Of a DNA stretch of 8,770 nt, positions 1-6,339 are shown one piece after another; the first letter of the stretch is position 1; each line of letters begins with the position of its first letter. The DNA is from Cyanobacteria bacterium UBA8803. Lineage in GTDB: Bacteria > Cyanobacteriota > Cyanobacteriia > Cyanobacteriales > Coleofasciculaceae. Location of the stretch: the NCBI GenBank assembly GCA_003505715.1, contig DNXU01000583.1, positions 1 to 8,770 of the forward strand, read 5' to 3'. The notes under the pieces were generated by a model. The model was given only the letters and a program-made list of their open reading frames with translations. It did no database searches and was not told the origin of the DNA. Made by a program: the position numbers and the translations under genes.

Positions 1-21
1 CCTCATCCCTTCATACAAGAA

Positions 22-804
22 CTAGAGCTGAATTAATAACTTATCAATTTCCCCTAGCAAAAACTGGCATTTCTCCTGCTTGGTAGGTTCAGCATCTGTA
101 TCACCCTCTAATAGGGCTTCTAAAATCCGCTTTAAGTTCAATAATTTTAAACTGTTGGGAACAGCTGCTTGAATAATCGCCCGAGCGGCTTGTAAATGGC
201 CGATCGCGCCGAGGTCAAACATAGCGGCCCAGCGCAGATACATATTACTGTGATCCAACTTTTTAACAATCCGCTCGATATACTGCGGTTCTTTTGTCAA
301 CAAATACAAATATCGAGCTGCCGCACATTGCACCCGTTCAGAGTGATGGGTGAGGAAATCTTCGATCTGGGGACGAGCTTCCCATACCTCCAGAGTACCG
401 AGTGCTTCAATCAGAGCTTCATAAGGTTGTTCTTTCCCGTCGGCCAACAGGTTGAGCAACGGGGTCACAGCTTGGCGATCGCCAATAGCAGCTAAAGCTT
501 GAATTACCGCCTCCCGCAGGTTGAGGTCGGGACAGTCCAAAGCTTCAATCAAAGTCGGTACGGCGTACTTATTTTTCAACTGACCCAAAGCTCGCGCCGC
601 CTGACGTCGCAAAGGATATCCTCCTGCCTCCGTGCGATAGCGTTCGTCTTTGAGCGCCTCACACAGTACAGACCAAGATTCCCCTACTTGATGTTTTCCC
701 AGCCACCAAGCTGCATAATACCGCAGCTGATTATCATCTCCCCTCAAGGCAGCGATCGCACTAGCAGCAGAACAAATTGGTTCAGGCACAGAAGCAGTCA
801 TCAT
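22..804 (-). CDS. pecE: PecE, HEAT-repeat subunit of the phycoviolobilin lyase-isomerase
   Basis: In the known family, PecE pairs with PecF to attach phycocyanobilin to Cys84 of PecA while isomerising it to phycoviolobilin. The protein is built of HEAT-like repeats: YYAAWWLG lies near residues 29-36, GGYPLRR near 61-67, then repeated helical pairs such as LREAVIQALAAIGD and LRWAAMFDLGAIG. It is clearly paralogous to CpcE at the other end of the window, sharing YYAAWWLGK and GGYPLRR. Its place after pecBAC points to PecE. About 260 residues is normal for the family. The frame can be opened to a TTG at 816, but no Shine-Dalgarno precedes it; the ATG at 804 or the next one at 801 is more likely. 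It is 288 bases from pecC, separated by an inverted heptad array. Only 21 bases follow its stop before the window edge, so pecF is not visible. Confidence 0.9.
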   Translation of the reverse strand: MMTASVPEPICSAASAIAALRGDDNQLRYYAAWWLGKHQVGESWSVLCEALKDERYRTEAGGYPLRRQAARALGQLKNKYAVPTLIEALDCPDLNLREAVIQALAAIGDRQAVTPLLNLLADGKEQPYEALIEALGTLEVWEARPQIEDFLTHHSERVQCAAARYLYLLTKEPQYIERIVKKLDHSNMYLRWAAMFDLGAIGHLQAARAIIQAAVPNSLKLLNLKRILEALLEGDTDAEPTKQEKCQFLLGEIDKLLIQL

Positions 805-825
805 CACAAACACCAATGTTTTTTT

Positions 826-889
826 GGTAATTGGTAATTGGTGATTGGGGAATTGGTAATTGGTAATTGGTGATTGGTGATTGGTAATA
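826..889. repeat. Heptanucleotide tandem repeat array, left arm (GGTAATT/GGTGATT)
   Basis: Nine consecutive units of GGTAATT or GGTGATT occur here, with one 8-base unit GGGGAATT at 847-854. This is the short tandemly repeated repetitive (STRR) type known from cyanobacteria. It lies directly upstream of the pecE start. Bases 847-887 are the left half of a 41-base inverted repeat whose other half is at 1020-1060. Confidence 0.9.
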
Positions 890-1019
890 ATATCAAGTCA
901 GGAGAGCATCAGTATTGTATCTTGCTCCCCATCCCCTAGATGGGAGAGGGGGCTGAGGGGTGATGGTGCTTGCGTATCTCGCGTTTACCGGACAAGATAT
1001 AATACCACAAGCTAGCTTT

Positions 1020-1076
1020 TTACCAATCACCAATCACCAATCACCAATTACCAATTCCCCATTCCCCATTCCCCAT
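1020..1076. repeat. Heptanucleotide array, right arm, inverted relative to 826-889
   Basis: Units AATCACC (three times), AATTACC, AATTCCCC and ATTCCCC (twice) occur in a row. Bases 1020-1060 are the reverse complement of 847-887 with a single difference (C1042 opposite A865). In a minus-strand transcript, the direction of pec, that position becomes a G-U wobble, so the RNA could form a fully paired 41-bp stem. The 132-base spacer (888-1019) has a small hairpin, CCCATC-CCCTA-GATGGG, at 928-944 and no gene. Together the two arms fill most of the 288-base pecC-pecE gap. Confidence 0.88.
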
Positions 1077-1092
1077 TACTAATAGCAACACC

Positions 1093-1935
1093 TTAAGTAG
1101 GCAAAATACTAATAATCTTGCCACCTTGCTGGTGAATTTCCTGGAATGTAGCCGATAGGCGATTAAAGGGAACGGTGTAAATCCGGCGGCTGCGACGCAG
1201 GGGTGCTACACTCCCCGTACCTCCTTGAACTGCTTCAATCCGGTAAACCCGATCACCTTCAGACTGCGCCGTGCCTCGTAAGGTGTGTTCGCCCAGAAAA
1301 TCTAAAGATGAATTGGTTGGCGATACTGGGGGACGCACCCAGTTGCTGGCATTGAGCAATACTCTAGTGCGCAGGCGGGAATTTTTGCCCCCAATCTGGG
1401 CATTATCGCTGTTGCCGCTACCCCTATACACCTCGAACATGCGGTTAAATCCTACCGTTTTCATTCCCGGTATAGACTGAAAGCCACGGTAGTAGGGGAC
1501 GACATTATCCCCAAACGCACTATCGTATTCCGGGCTGTAGATGTAGGAATCAATATCTGTATCGTAGCCTTGGGAAGTGTAGAGATCTACGTGATAGGCA
1601 ATCTCTGAAGCATCGTAGGGAGCGCGTCCCAACAAATGCTTGTAGTTTAGTTCGATACAACGAATCTGGGAATTGCTATAGAAAAAGAGTTCTTTGTACA
1701 ATTCTGATTTTGCTAAAATTTGTACGAACTGCCGCACGTTAATGCTACCGTTACGCAACAAGGCTTCAGCACTGTTAAACCGATCTAGAGCGTAAACCCT
1801 TTGCCGTCCAAACACTTGATCGTAGGCAGTCCGAAACACTAGCTGCAAATCAGCTTCGCTCCAGTTCGGGCGCAGCTCGGCCCTTTGGTCAATAACCCCG
1901 CTAATGCCCAGCCGCTTTTCTAGTAAAGTACTCAT
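1093..1935 (-). CDS. pecC: PecC, phycoerythrocyanin-associated rod linker polypeptide
   Basis: This linker joins PEC hexamers to the end of the phycocyanin rod. The 280 residues match the usual length of the 33-35 kDa rod linkers. An N-terminal phycobilisome linker domain (about residues 20-155) carries the signatures FFYSN (84-88), [13 protein letters not shown] (96-108) and VVPYYRGF (145-152). A variable hinge follows, and then a C-terminal CpcD-like domain (about 225-280) with DRVYRIE, VPFNRL and GGKIISILP. The ATG at 1935 has a weak GGAG at 1950-1947. It lies 118 bases after pecA, separated by a hairpin at 1977-2039. Position in the operon makes PecC much likelier than a third CpcC. Confidence 0.93.
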   Translation of the reverse strand: MSTLLEKRLGISGVIDQRAELRPNWSEADLQLVFRTAYDQVFGRQRVYALDRFNSAEALLRNGSINVRQFVQILAKSELYKELFFYSNSQIRCIELNYKHLLGRAPYDASEIAYHVDLYTSQGYDTDIDSYIYSPEYDSAFGDNVVPYYRGFQSIPGMKTVGFNRMFEVYRGSGNSDNAQIGGKNSRLRTRVLLNASNWVRPPVSPTNSSLDFLGEHTLRGTAQSEGDRVYRIEAVQGGTGSVAPLRRSRRIYTVPFNRLSATFQEIHQQGGKIISILPT

Positions 1936-1976
1936 TTTAAAAATGGCTCCGTTTTTTAAATTGTCCTGGAATAAAT

Positions 1977-2039
1977 TCGGGTCTGAGCGATAGACAAATA
2001 CTCATCAATAATCAGTACTTGCCTGTCTCCCAGACCCGA
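1977..2039 (-). promoter_or_regulatory. Hairpin between pecA and pecC, possible attenuator or mRNA processing site
   Basis: TCGGGTCTG (1977-1985) pairs with CAGACCCGA (2031-2039). Inside it AGACA (1992-1996) pairs with TGTCT (2024-2028), and TACT (1999-2002) with AGTA (2014-2017). This makes a long interrupted stem 14 bases past the pecA stop. No U-run follows, so a strong intrinsic terminator is unlikely. Hairpins at this place are known in phycobiliprotein operons, where linkers are made in smaller amounts than subunits. The function here is inferred. Confidence 0.6.
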
Positions 2040-2053
2040 TTCAGCCAATCATA

Positions 2054-2542
2054 TTAGCTCAGGGCATTGATAGCATAGTTGAGGTAGATGTTAGCTTCAC
2101 CAGCAGCATCACCCGATAGACCGTGGTTGTCGCGGACGAATTCTAATGCTGCCACGTACCAGCTTGGGGACAAACCGAGAGCAGCGTTGAATTCTTTGAC
2201 GCCAGCAATGACGTACTCATCCAGAGGACCGGTGCCACCTACCACGCAGCAGTAGCTGATCACGCGCAGATAAGTGTTAATATCCCGCACGCACTTGGAC
2301 TTGCCTTCTGGGGTAGAGGCATATTGGGGTCCTTGCATTTGAGTGGTGTAAGGGAATTTGCTGTAGACGTGATTGGCAGCAGCTTCTGCCCATTTCTGTC
2401 CGTTGTCAGAAAAGGCTTTAGCAGCTTGCAAACCTGCATTGGCGCGGCTGAAGCGACCAAAGATGGCTTGCATTTCGGTGTTGCTTACATAAGCACCGCG
2501 CACGTCAGCTGCAGCAATTGCCTCGGTAATCGGGGTTTTCAT
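2054..2542 (-). CDS. pecA: PecA, phycoerythrocyanin alpha subunit
   Basis: This is a globin-fold phycobiliprotein alpha chain of 162 residues, the same length as CpcA. Cys84 in the KCVRDI context is the bilin site, which in PEC carries phycoviolobilin. Adjacent Cys98 and Cys99 (ISYCCVVGG) separate it from the CpcA of this window, which has Cys98-Leu99; this cysteine pair is known in alpha-PEC, where it affects the reversible photochemistry. The N-terminal [13 protein letters not shown] and the C-terminal [13 protein letters not shown] ending ([10 protein letters not shown]) are typical. The ATG at 2542 has AGGAAA at 2560-2555. It lies 96 bases after pecB in the same direction. Alternative identities (CpcA, PE alpha) fit less well. 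Confidence 0.95.
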   Translation of the reverse strand: MKTPITEAIAAADVRGAYVSNTEMQAIFGRFSRANAGLQAAKAFSDNGQKWAEAAANHVYSKFPYTTQMQGPQYASTPEGKSKCVRDINTYLRVISYCCVVGGTGPLDEYVIAGVKEFNAALGLSPSWYVAALEFVRDNHGLSGDAAGEANIYLNYAINALS

Positions 2543-2638
2543 GACTGTTTTCGCTTTCCTAAAGTTAGAGTTAAGTGTGTTAAATTGCTCAATTGGTGTT
2601 GAAGAGTCGGTTAATCAGTACCGAACTCGAAACGGACT

Positions 2639-3157
2639 CTAGACCACAGCGGCAGCGGCAGCGTCAAAGTAGCTAGCTACTTCAGAGATCAGAGCGTTGC
2701 AATCCCCTCTGGTGATACCATTGGGGTCGTTAGCGATCGCAATTGCTGCATCTTTCATCTTTTGGATGCCGGAGGCTACGGCATCCCCAGGAGTTCCCAG
2801 AGCTTGGTAGGTTTCCCGCAGACCGTTCAAGCAGCGATCGTTCATGACGCTGGCATCCCCGGCTAGCACGGAATAAGTGACATAGCGCAGGATAAAGCCC
2901 ATGTCGCGGATGCAAGCTGCATGGTTGCGGTGGTGATCGCAAGGGCCGCCAGCCGCAAACACTTGAGGACGCTCGGCTACCAAAGCCCGGTAAGCGTTAG
3001 CAACGATGGTAGAAGCGTTGCTGGTGAGGCGGTTGACTACATCTAAACGCTTATTGCTGTCACCTACCATTGCTGAGAGGGCGTTGATCTGATCTGCGCT
3101 GAGGTAGGAACCACTTTTGTCAGCCTGATCTACGACGCGGGAAAAAGCATCAAGCAT
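2639..3157 (-). CDS. pecB: PecB, phycoerythrocyanin beta subunit
   Basis: This is a phycobiliprotein beta chain of 172 residues, first gene of the pec operon. It carries both expected bilin cysteines, Cys82 (AACIRDM, the Cys84 site in consensus numbering) and Cys153 (GDCN), plus Cys109. It differs from CpcB in this window around residues 72-79: [13 protein letters not shown] replaces [13 protein letters not shown]. The Asn at position 72, which is N-methylated in phycocyanin beta, is therefore a Pro here, followed by an extra Cys73. The start is fixed by AGGAG at 3169-3165, seven bases before the ATG. In the mature complex it pairs with PecA. Confidence 0.95.
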   Translation of the reverse strand: MLDAFSRVVDQADKSGSYLSADQINALSAMVGDSNKRLDVVNRLTSNASTIVANAYRALVAERPQVFAAGGPCDHHRNHAACIRDMGFILRYVTYSVLAGDASVMNDRCLNGLRETYQALGTPGDAVASGIQKMKDAAIAIANDPNGITRGDCNALISEVASYFDAAAAAVV

Positions 3158-3206
3158 TTAATTTCTCCTAAGTTAATTTAATTTTGACTAGGTTCGCAAA
3201 GCGATA

Positions 3207-3287
3207 TTAAATCGGCACTATACAGGTGAATTCAAGCCACAGCAGAACATTATTGATATCTGGGCAAAATAGCCTTTCTAGCTGCAT
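3207..3287 (-). CDS. Candidate 26-residue leader peptide upstream of pecB
   Basis: An ATG at 3287 is preceded by AAGGAG (3298-3293) with five bases between, as good a ribosome site as any in this window. The frame runs 26 codons to TAA at 3209-3207, ending 49 bases before the pecB start. The product begins MQLERLFCPDINN and ends LEFTCIVPI, with two cysteines and a hydrophobic second half. I recognise no family. It could be a translated leader that regulates pecB or a chance ORF; the ribosome site is the only positive evidence. Confidence 0.3.
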   Translation of the reverse strand: MQLERLFCPDINNVLLWLEFTCIVPI

Positions 3288-3407
3288 CACAGCTCCTTTG
3301 AACAGGAACTTTACAGCCTTCATTACTAATGCAATTTCACCCTTATATTGAGAATTTAGGTAAATTCTAGAAACGGTTCTGTTGGACTTTATTTCTACCG
3401 TTAATGC

Positions 3408-3437
3408 CTTCAGGTTTCTTTATACAATAGCCTGAAG
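3408..3437. promoter_or_regulatory. Hairpin next to a possible pec promoter
   Basis: CTTCAGG (3408-3414) and CCTGAAG (3431-3437) form a 7-bp stem around a 16-base AT-rich loop. Read on the minus strand, the loop contains TATTGT followed by TATAAA (3429-3419), both acceptable -10 boxes for pec. Read on the plus strand the stem is followed by ATTTTTGTT and looks like a weak terminator, but no plus-strand gene ends here. A start near 3412-3417 would give pecB a leader of about 255-260 bases. Confidence 0.35.
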
Positions 3438-3464
3438 ATTTTTGTTCATTACGAATTGTTAAAA

Positions 3465-3480
3465 TGTATTTTATTGTACA
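3465..3480. promoter_or_regulatory. Candidate NtcA-type binding site TGTA-N8-TACA
   Basis: The palindromic ends TGTA and TACA surround eight bases (TTTTATTG), giving an exact match to the NtcA consensus GTA-N8-TAC, extended by one base pair. NtcA is the nitrogen-control activator of cyanobacteria. For a pec start near 3412 the centre would be about 60 bases upstream, a class-I-like position rather than the usual -41.5. Confidence 0.4.
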
Positions 3481-3783
3481 GGATTTTGCTGAACCCTGCT
3501 CTAGCTCCAGCTTTAGTACGCCTCAAATATGGGATGGTCTTTACAATTCTATAACCAAAAAGCCGCATTTTGTAAATTTAAGTAACGATTTTCTTAATAT
3601 GGTATTGGTCACAAATCTAGTTGGCACAACCACCTTAACCCTATGCTGCCATCAAAGTTTCCTTACAAATTTAGTTAATTTTTCTTAAAACTTACTTGTG
3701 TCTAAAAAAGTTTAATCTTTAATTATACTAATAAATACAGCTTTTATACCTTAAACAATAATTAAAATTCAATTAACCTCGTG

Positions 3784-3803
3784 CATAAGTAAATCTACTT
3801 ATG
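3784..3803. promoter_or_regulatory. Perfect 8-bp inverted repeat with 4-base loop
   Basis: CATAAGTA, loop AATC, then TACTTATG. The stem is perfect but AT-rich. It sits just upstream of the structured block at 3812-3925, between AT-rich DNA and the cpc leader. It may be a protein-binding palindrome or the 5' side of a folded leader; there is no U-run after it. Confidence 0.4.
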
Positions 3804-3811
3804 AGTTTTGG

Positions 3812-3925
3812 CGTCTGGGTAGTTACTGACGGATACCCTAGATAGAGGTACATTGCTATACCCTCATAGCTTGAATATCCAGACAGAGTGGGGGTTTGAT
3901 CCCCTTAGGGATTGCGCCCAAGACG
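3812..3925 (+). ncRNA. Possible multi-stem structured RNA element
   Basis: The ends are complementary: CGTCTGGG (3812-3819) pairs with CCC-A-AGACG (3917-3925) with one bulged A. Inside, GAGG-TA (3845-3850) pairs with TA-C-CCTC (3859-3865), and GGGG (3891-3894) with CCCC (3901-3904). Alternative pairings exist: GGGTA (3817-3821) with TACCC (3834-3838), and GTCTGG (3813-3818) with CCAGAC (3879-3884). The block is richer in G+C than its AT-rich flanks. I recognise no known RNA class; it could be a leader element or a small RNA upstream of cpcB. Confidence 0.25.
3848..3861. promoter_or_regulatory. Second candidate NtcA-type site GTA-N8-TAC
   Basis: GTA-CATTGCTA-TAC is an exact match to the NtcA consensus and lies 423 bases before the cpcB start. 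It coincides with the GAGGTA/TACCCTC hairpin, so the palindrome may exist for the RNA fold instead. No TAN3T box lies at the usual distance of about 22 bases on the plus strand. Confidence 0.3.
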
Positions 3926-4032
3926 TTAACGCTCAAAAACTTAACAATTTGTAACAAATAAAAACTCGACATCATTGTATAAAAGTTACCGGAAGGGTTC
4001 ATACAACAGGAAACCGTTAACCAAACTCATGA

Positions 4033-4060
4033 CTGACCGTAAAAAGGTCTCTCATATAAC
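4033..4060 (+). promoter_or_regulatory. Weak candidate promoter for cpcB
   Basis: CTGACC (4033-4038) and TATAAC (4055-4060) are separated by 16 bases, matching four and five of six consensus positions. The start would be near 4067, giving a leader of about 215 bases. Other -10-like boxes in the region (TATACT at 3724, TATAAA at 3978) have no matching -35 box. Phycobiliprotein operons often have several starts, so this is only one candidate. Confidence 0.25.
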
Positions 4061-4161
4061 AGAAAAGTTTTCTCAGGTTTCTTAAAAGTCCGTTGTGTTA
4101 GCAAAGGTTGTGCAACAAGCGGCATCAGAGTAAAAGCCTGAAGGAGTGATGGGGAGGATAA

Positions 4162-4206
4162 ATGTTGAAAGATCTTTCTCAGCAACCAGAGAGGATGCTA
4201 AAATAA
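4162..4206 (+). CDS. Candidate 14-residue leader peptide upstream of cpcB
   Basis: ATG at 4162 follows GGGGAGG (4151-4157) by four bases. The frame reads MLKDLSQQPERMLK and ends at TAA (4204-4206), 77 bases before the cpcB start. The 12-base palindrome GAAAGATCTTTC (4167-4178) lies inside it, and a small hairpin (4213-4234) follows. I recognise no family. The ribosome site is strong but close to the ATG, so this may be chance. Confidence 0.22.
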   Translation: MLKDLSQQPERMLK

Positions 4207-4283
4207 CTTGGACTAGCTTAGAATAAGATGCTAGCCCGGAATCAAAACTAAACTCACCCAAACTTTAAGGAGGAACTGAGTTC

Positions 4284-4802
4284 ATGTTCGACGCCTTCAC
4301 TAAGGTAGTTTCCCAAGCCGATGCTCGCGGTACCATGCTGAGCGACGGTGAACTAGATGCTCTGAGCGCAATGGTTGCTGATGGCAACAAGCGTATTGAT
4401 GCCGTAAACCGCATCACCGGTAGCGCTTCTGCTATCGTTGCCAGTGCTGCTCGCGCTCTGTTTGCTGAGCAACCCCAGTTGATTGCTCCTGGTGGCAACG
4501 CTTACACCAACCGTCGCATGGCTGCTTGCTTGCGCGATATGGAAATCATCCTACGCTATGTAACCTACGCAACCTTTGCTGGTGATGCTAGCGTGCTGAA
4601 CGATCGCTGCCTGAACGGATTGCGCGAAACCTACGTAGCTCTGGGCGTTCCCGGTGGTTCCGTAGCTGCTGGCGTTGCCAAAATGAAAGATGCCGCGATC
4701 GCGATCGCTAACGACCGCGCTGGTATTACCCCTGGCGATTGCAGCGCTCTGATGTCTGAAATCGCTAGCTACTTCGATTTGGCTGCCGCTGCGGTTGCTT
4801 AA
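4284..4802 (+). CDS. cpcB: CpcB, phycocyanin beta subunit
   Basis: This is the 172-residue beta chain of phycocyanin, first gene of the cpc operon. Bilin cysteines are at Cys82 (AACLRDM; consensus Cys84) and Cys153 (GDCSALM). Cys109 is also conserved. Asn72 in GGNAYTNRR is the residue that CpcM methylates in this family. The start is fixed by a strong AAGGAGG at 4267-4273, ten bases before the ATG. Codon choice is strongly biased to codons such as GCT, CGC and AAC, as expected of an abundant protein. Two overlapping GCGATCGC (HIP1) octamers lie at 4695-4708. Cys84 and Cys153 are normally loaded by CpcS/CpcU-type and CpcT lyases, which are not in this window. Confidence 0.97.
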   Translation: MFDAFTKVVSQADARGTMLSDGELDALSAMVADGNKRIDAVNRITGSASAIVASAARALFAEQPQLIAPGGNAYTNRRMAACLRDMEIILRYVTYATFAGDASVLNDRCLNGLRETYVALGVPGGSVAAGVAKMKDAAIAIANDRAGITPGDCSALMSEIASYFDLAAAAVA

Positions 4803-4884
4803 GTTGAAAGATTTCATTTGGTGAAGTCTGAACTTTATCCCATCTTTTGAAAAATTGGCAAAACATTAAGGAGATACCTAAACG

Positions 4885-5373
4885 ATGAAGACCCCGCTTA
4901 CCGAAGCAGTGGCAGCTGCCGATTCTCAAGGTCGTTTCTTAAGCAGCACCGAACTCCAGATTGCTTTTGGTCGCTTGCGTCAAGCCAGCACTGGCTTACA
5001 AGCTGCTAAAGCTCTGACTGCCAAGGCTCAAACCTTGATCGACGGCGCAGCTAACGCGGTGTACAGCAAGTTCCCCTACACCACCACCATGCAGGGTGCC
5101 AACTATGCTTCTACCCCCGAAGGTAAAGCTAAGTGCGCTCGCGATATAGGTTACTACTTGCGGATGATCACCTACTGCTTAGTAGCTGGTGGCACCGGCC
5201 CAATGGATGAGTACCTGATTGCTGGACTCGCCGAAATCAACAGCACCTTCGAGCTGTCTCCCAGCTGGTATGTTGAAGCCCTCAAGTACATCAAAGCAAC
5301 CCACGGTTTAAGTGGCGATGCAGCTGCTGAAGCCAACTCTTATATTGATTACGCAATCAACGCCCTGAGCTAG
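4885..5373 (+). CDS. cpcA: CpcA, phycocyanin alpha subunit
   Basis: This is the 162-residue alpha chain that pairs with CpcB. The single bilin site is Cys84 (KCARDI); Cys98 is present but the neighbouring residue 99 is Leu, unlike Pec[14 protein letters not shown] at the start and DYAINALS at the end are typical of CpcA. AAGGAG at 4868-4873 precedes the ATG by 11 bases. The gene is 82 bases after cpcB and 104 bases before cpcC2, and the second gap holds alternative hairpins. Attachment of phycocyanobilin to Cys84 is the job of CpcE/CpcF, whose E subunit is encoded downstream. Confidence 0.97.
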   Translation: MKTPLTEAVAAADSQGRFLSSTELQIAFGRLRQASTGLQAAKALTAKAQTLIDGAANAVYSKFPYTTTMQGANYASTPEGKAKCARDIGYYLRMITYCLVAGGTGPMDEYLIAGLAEINSTFELSPSWYVEALKYIKATHGLSGDAAAEANSYIDYAINALS

Positions 5374-5381
5374 ATTAGCGT

Positions 5382-5444
5382 CTTGCCCGGAAAGGCAAGC
5401 AGTTGTTAGCGTCAAGGGTTAGCAATTGTTTGCATTTCCGGGTA
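5382..5444 (+). promoter_or_regulatory. Mutually exclusive hairpins between cpcA and cpcC2
   Basis: A short stem CTTGCC-CGGAAA-GGCAAG (5382-5399) competes with a longer pairing in which CCCGGAAA (5386-5393) binds TTTCCGGG (5435-5442), extendable by a G-U and a T-A pair. Inside the longer pairing GCAA (5395-5398) can also bind TTGC (5430-5433). The element starts eight bases past the cpcA stop and has no clean U-run. It may lower read-through to the linkers or protect the cpcBA message; this role is inferred. Confidence 0.6.
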
Positions 5445-5477
5445 TCGTTTTGTCTAAAATTCCTTTCGGAGGCAGAC

Positions 5478-6299
5478 ATGACAAGTTTGGCAGCAGCAAA
5501 TCGGTTAGGAATTGGTGCGTTCGCTGAATCTCCACGGGTAGAACTCCGTCAGAATTGGACAGAGGATGATTTGCAGGTGGTAATCCGGGCAGCCTACCGT
5601 CAGGTATTAGGTAACGATCACCTGATGGAAAGCGATCGCTTAACCAGTGCCGAATCCCTGTTACGTCGGGGAGAAATTACGGTACGAGATTTCGTGAGAG
5701 CGCTGGGTCAATCAGAACTCTATCGGACAAAGTTTTTCTACTCTAACCCACAAAATCGATTTATCGAGCTGAATTACAAGCACTTTTTGGGTAGGGCTCC
5801 CTACGACCAATCAGAAATTGCTTATCATACCGACCTTTACGCCCAACAGGGTTACGAGGCAGATATCAACTCCTACATCGACTCGGTAGAGTATCAGGAA
5901 AATTTCGGCGAGTGGACCGTTCCTTACCATATTGGCTTTGAAACCCAACGGAGTCAGAAGGCGGTGGGGTATACCCGCATTTTCCAATTATATGGAGGAT
6001 TGGGCAGTAGCGATCGCACTCAACCACGCGGCAACCGCGCTCGGTTGCTCCGGGAAGTTGCTCTAAATACGACCTCACCCATTGAAGCTGATCCCACCGG
6101 ACAGGCTATTACTGGTACTACTGCTGGTAGTCGCGGACAACTCTACCGCCTGCGAGTAATCCAAGGGGCACCAGGAAGAGGAGTCGCTCGAGTGCGGCAG
6201 AGCAACATGGAGTATCTCGTGCCTTACGAGCAACTCTCGCGCAAGTTGCAGCAAATTAATCAGATGGGCGGTAAGGTAACGACCATCACGCCAGCTTAA
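5478..6299 (+). CDS. cpcC2: CpcC2, distal phycocyanin rod linker
   Basis: This 273-residue rod linker normally joins the outer phycocyanin disc to the one below it. The N-terminal linker domain (about residues 20-155) has FFYSN (86-90), [13 protein letters not shown] (98-110) and [10 protein letters not shown] (148-157). The C-terminal CpcD-like domain (about 218-273) has [18 protein letters not shown] and GGKVTTI. Length, MTSL start and the order cpcA-cpcC2-cpcC1-cpcD match Synechocystis-type operons, where the first linker is CpcC2 (also called CpcI or CpcH elsewhere). The start is the ATG at 5478 with GGAGG at 5468-5472. An upstream in-frame ATG at 5403 has no ribosome site and would cross the hairpin region, so it was rejected. 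Confidence 0.92.
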   Translation: MTSLAAANRLGIGAFAESPRVELRQNWTEDDLQVVIRAAYRQVLGNDHLMESDRLTSAESLLRRGEITVRDFVRALGQSELYRTKFFYSNPQNRFIELNYKHFLGRAPYDQSEIAYHTDLYAQQGYEADINSYIDSVEYQENFGEWTVPYHIGFETQRSQKAVGYTRIFQLYGGLGSSDRTQPRGNRARLLREVALNTTSPIEADPTGQAITGTTAGSRGQLYRLRVIQGAPGRGVARVRQSNMEYLVPYEQLSRKLQQINQMGGKVTTITPA

Positions 6300-6339
6300 G
6301 CATTTTCAAGTTTGGTGTTTTAATCAGGAGAAAATTTAA

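Larger units (their letters stand above)
3158..4283. promoter_or_regulatory. Divergent pec/cpc intergenic region
   Basis: This 1126-base region has no convincing protein gene of ordinary size. It must hold the promoters of both operons. It contains, in order, a short leader ORF for pec (3207-3287), a hairpin (3408-3437), GTA-N8-TAC boxes at 3466 and 3848, an AT-rich stretch around 3590-3780, a perfect hairpin at 3784-3803, a structured block at 3812-3925, and the cpc leader with one or two very short ORFs. No promoter with both good -10 and -35 boxes stands out. Confidence 0.8.

Noticed and set aside
805..816. TTG start for PecE at 816
   Set aside because: No Shine-Dalgarno is present and ATG codons follow at 804 and 801; the first residues are not family-like.
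196..837. Two plus-strand ORFs opposite pecE
   Set aside because: They are shadows of the HEAT-repeat gene on the other strand, without ribosome sites or recognisable domains.
998..1003. Perfect TATAAT on the plus strand between the heptad arrays, possible antisense promoter against pecC
   Set aside because: No -35 box at acceptable spacing was found; a lone hexamer in AT-rich DNA is weak evidence.
826..1076. CRISPR array
   Set aside because: The units are seven bases long and directly adjacent, without spacers; they are heptad tandem repeats.
826..1076. Insertion sequence or MITE
   Set aside because: No transposase and no clear target-site duplication; the arms are simple tandem repeats, so a mobile origin is possible but unsupported.
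3464..3688. A 74-codon plus-strand ORF in the divergent region
   Set aside because: It has no ribosome site, starts inside the NtcA-like palindrome, has no recognisable domain and lies in AT-rich non-coding DNA.
3885..3919. tRNA-like T-arm (GGGG-TTTGAT-CCCC)
   Set aside because: No matching acceptor stem, anticodon arm or GGTTCRA motif could be placed around it.
5403..5477. A 25-residue N-terminal extension of CpcC2 from an upstream ATG
   Set aside because: There is no ribosome site at 5403, the extension crosses the hairpin region, and MTSL at 5478 with GGAGG matches known CpcC2 proteins.
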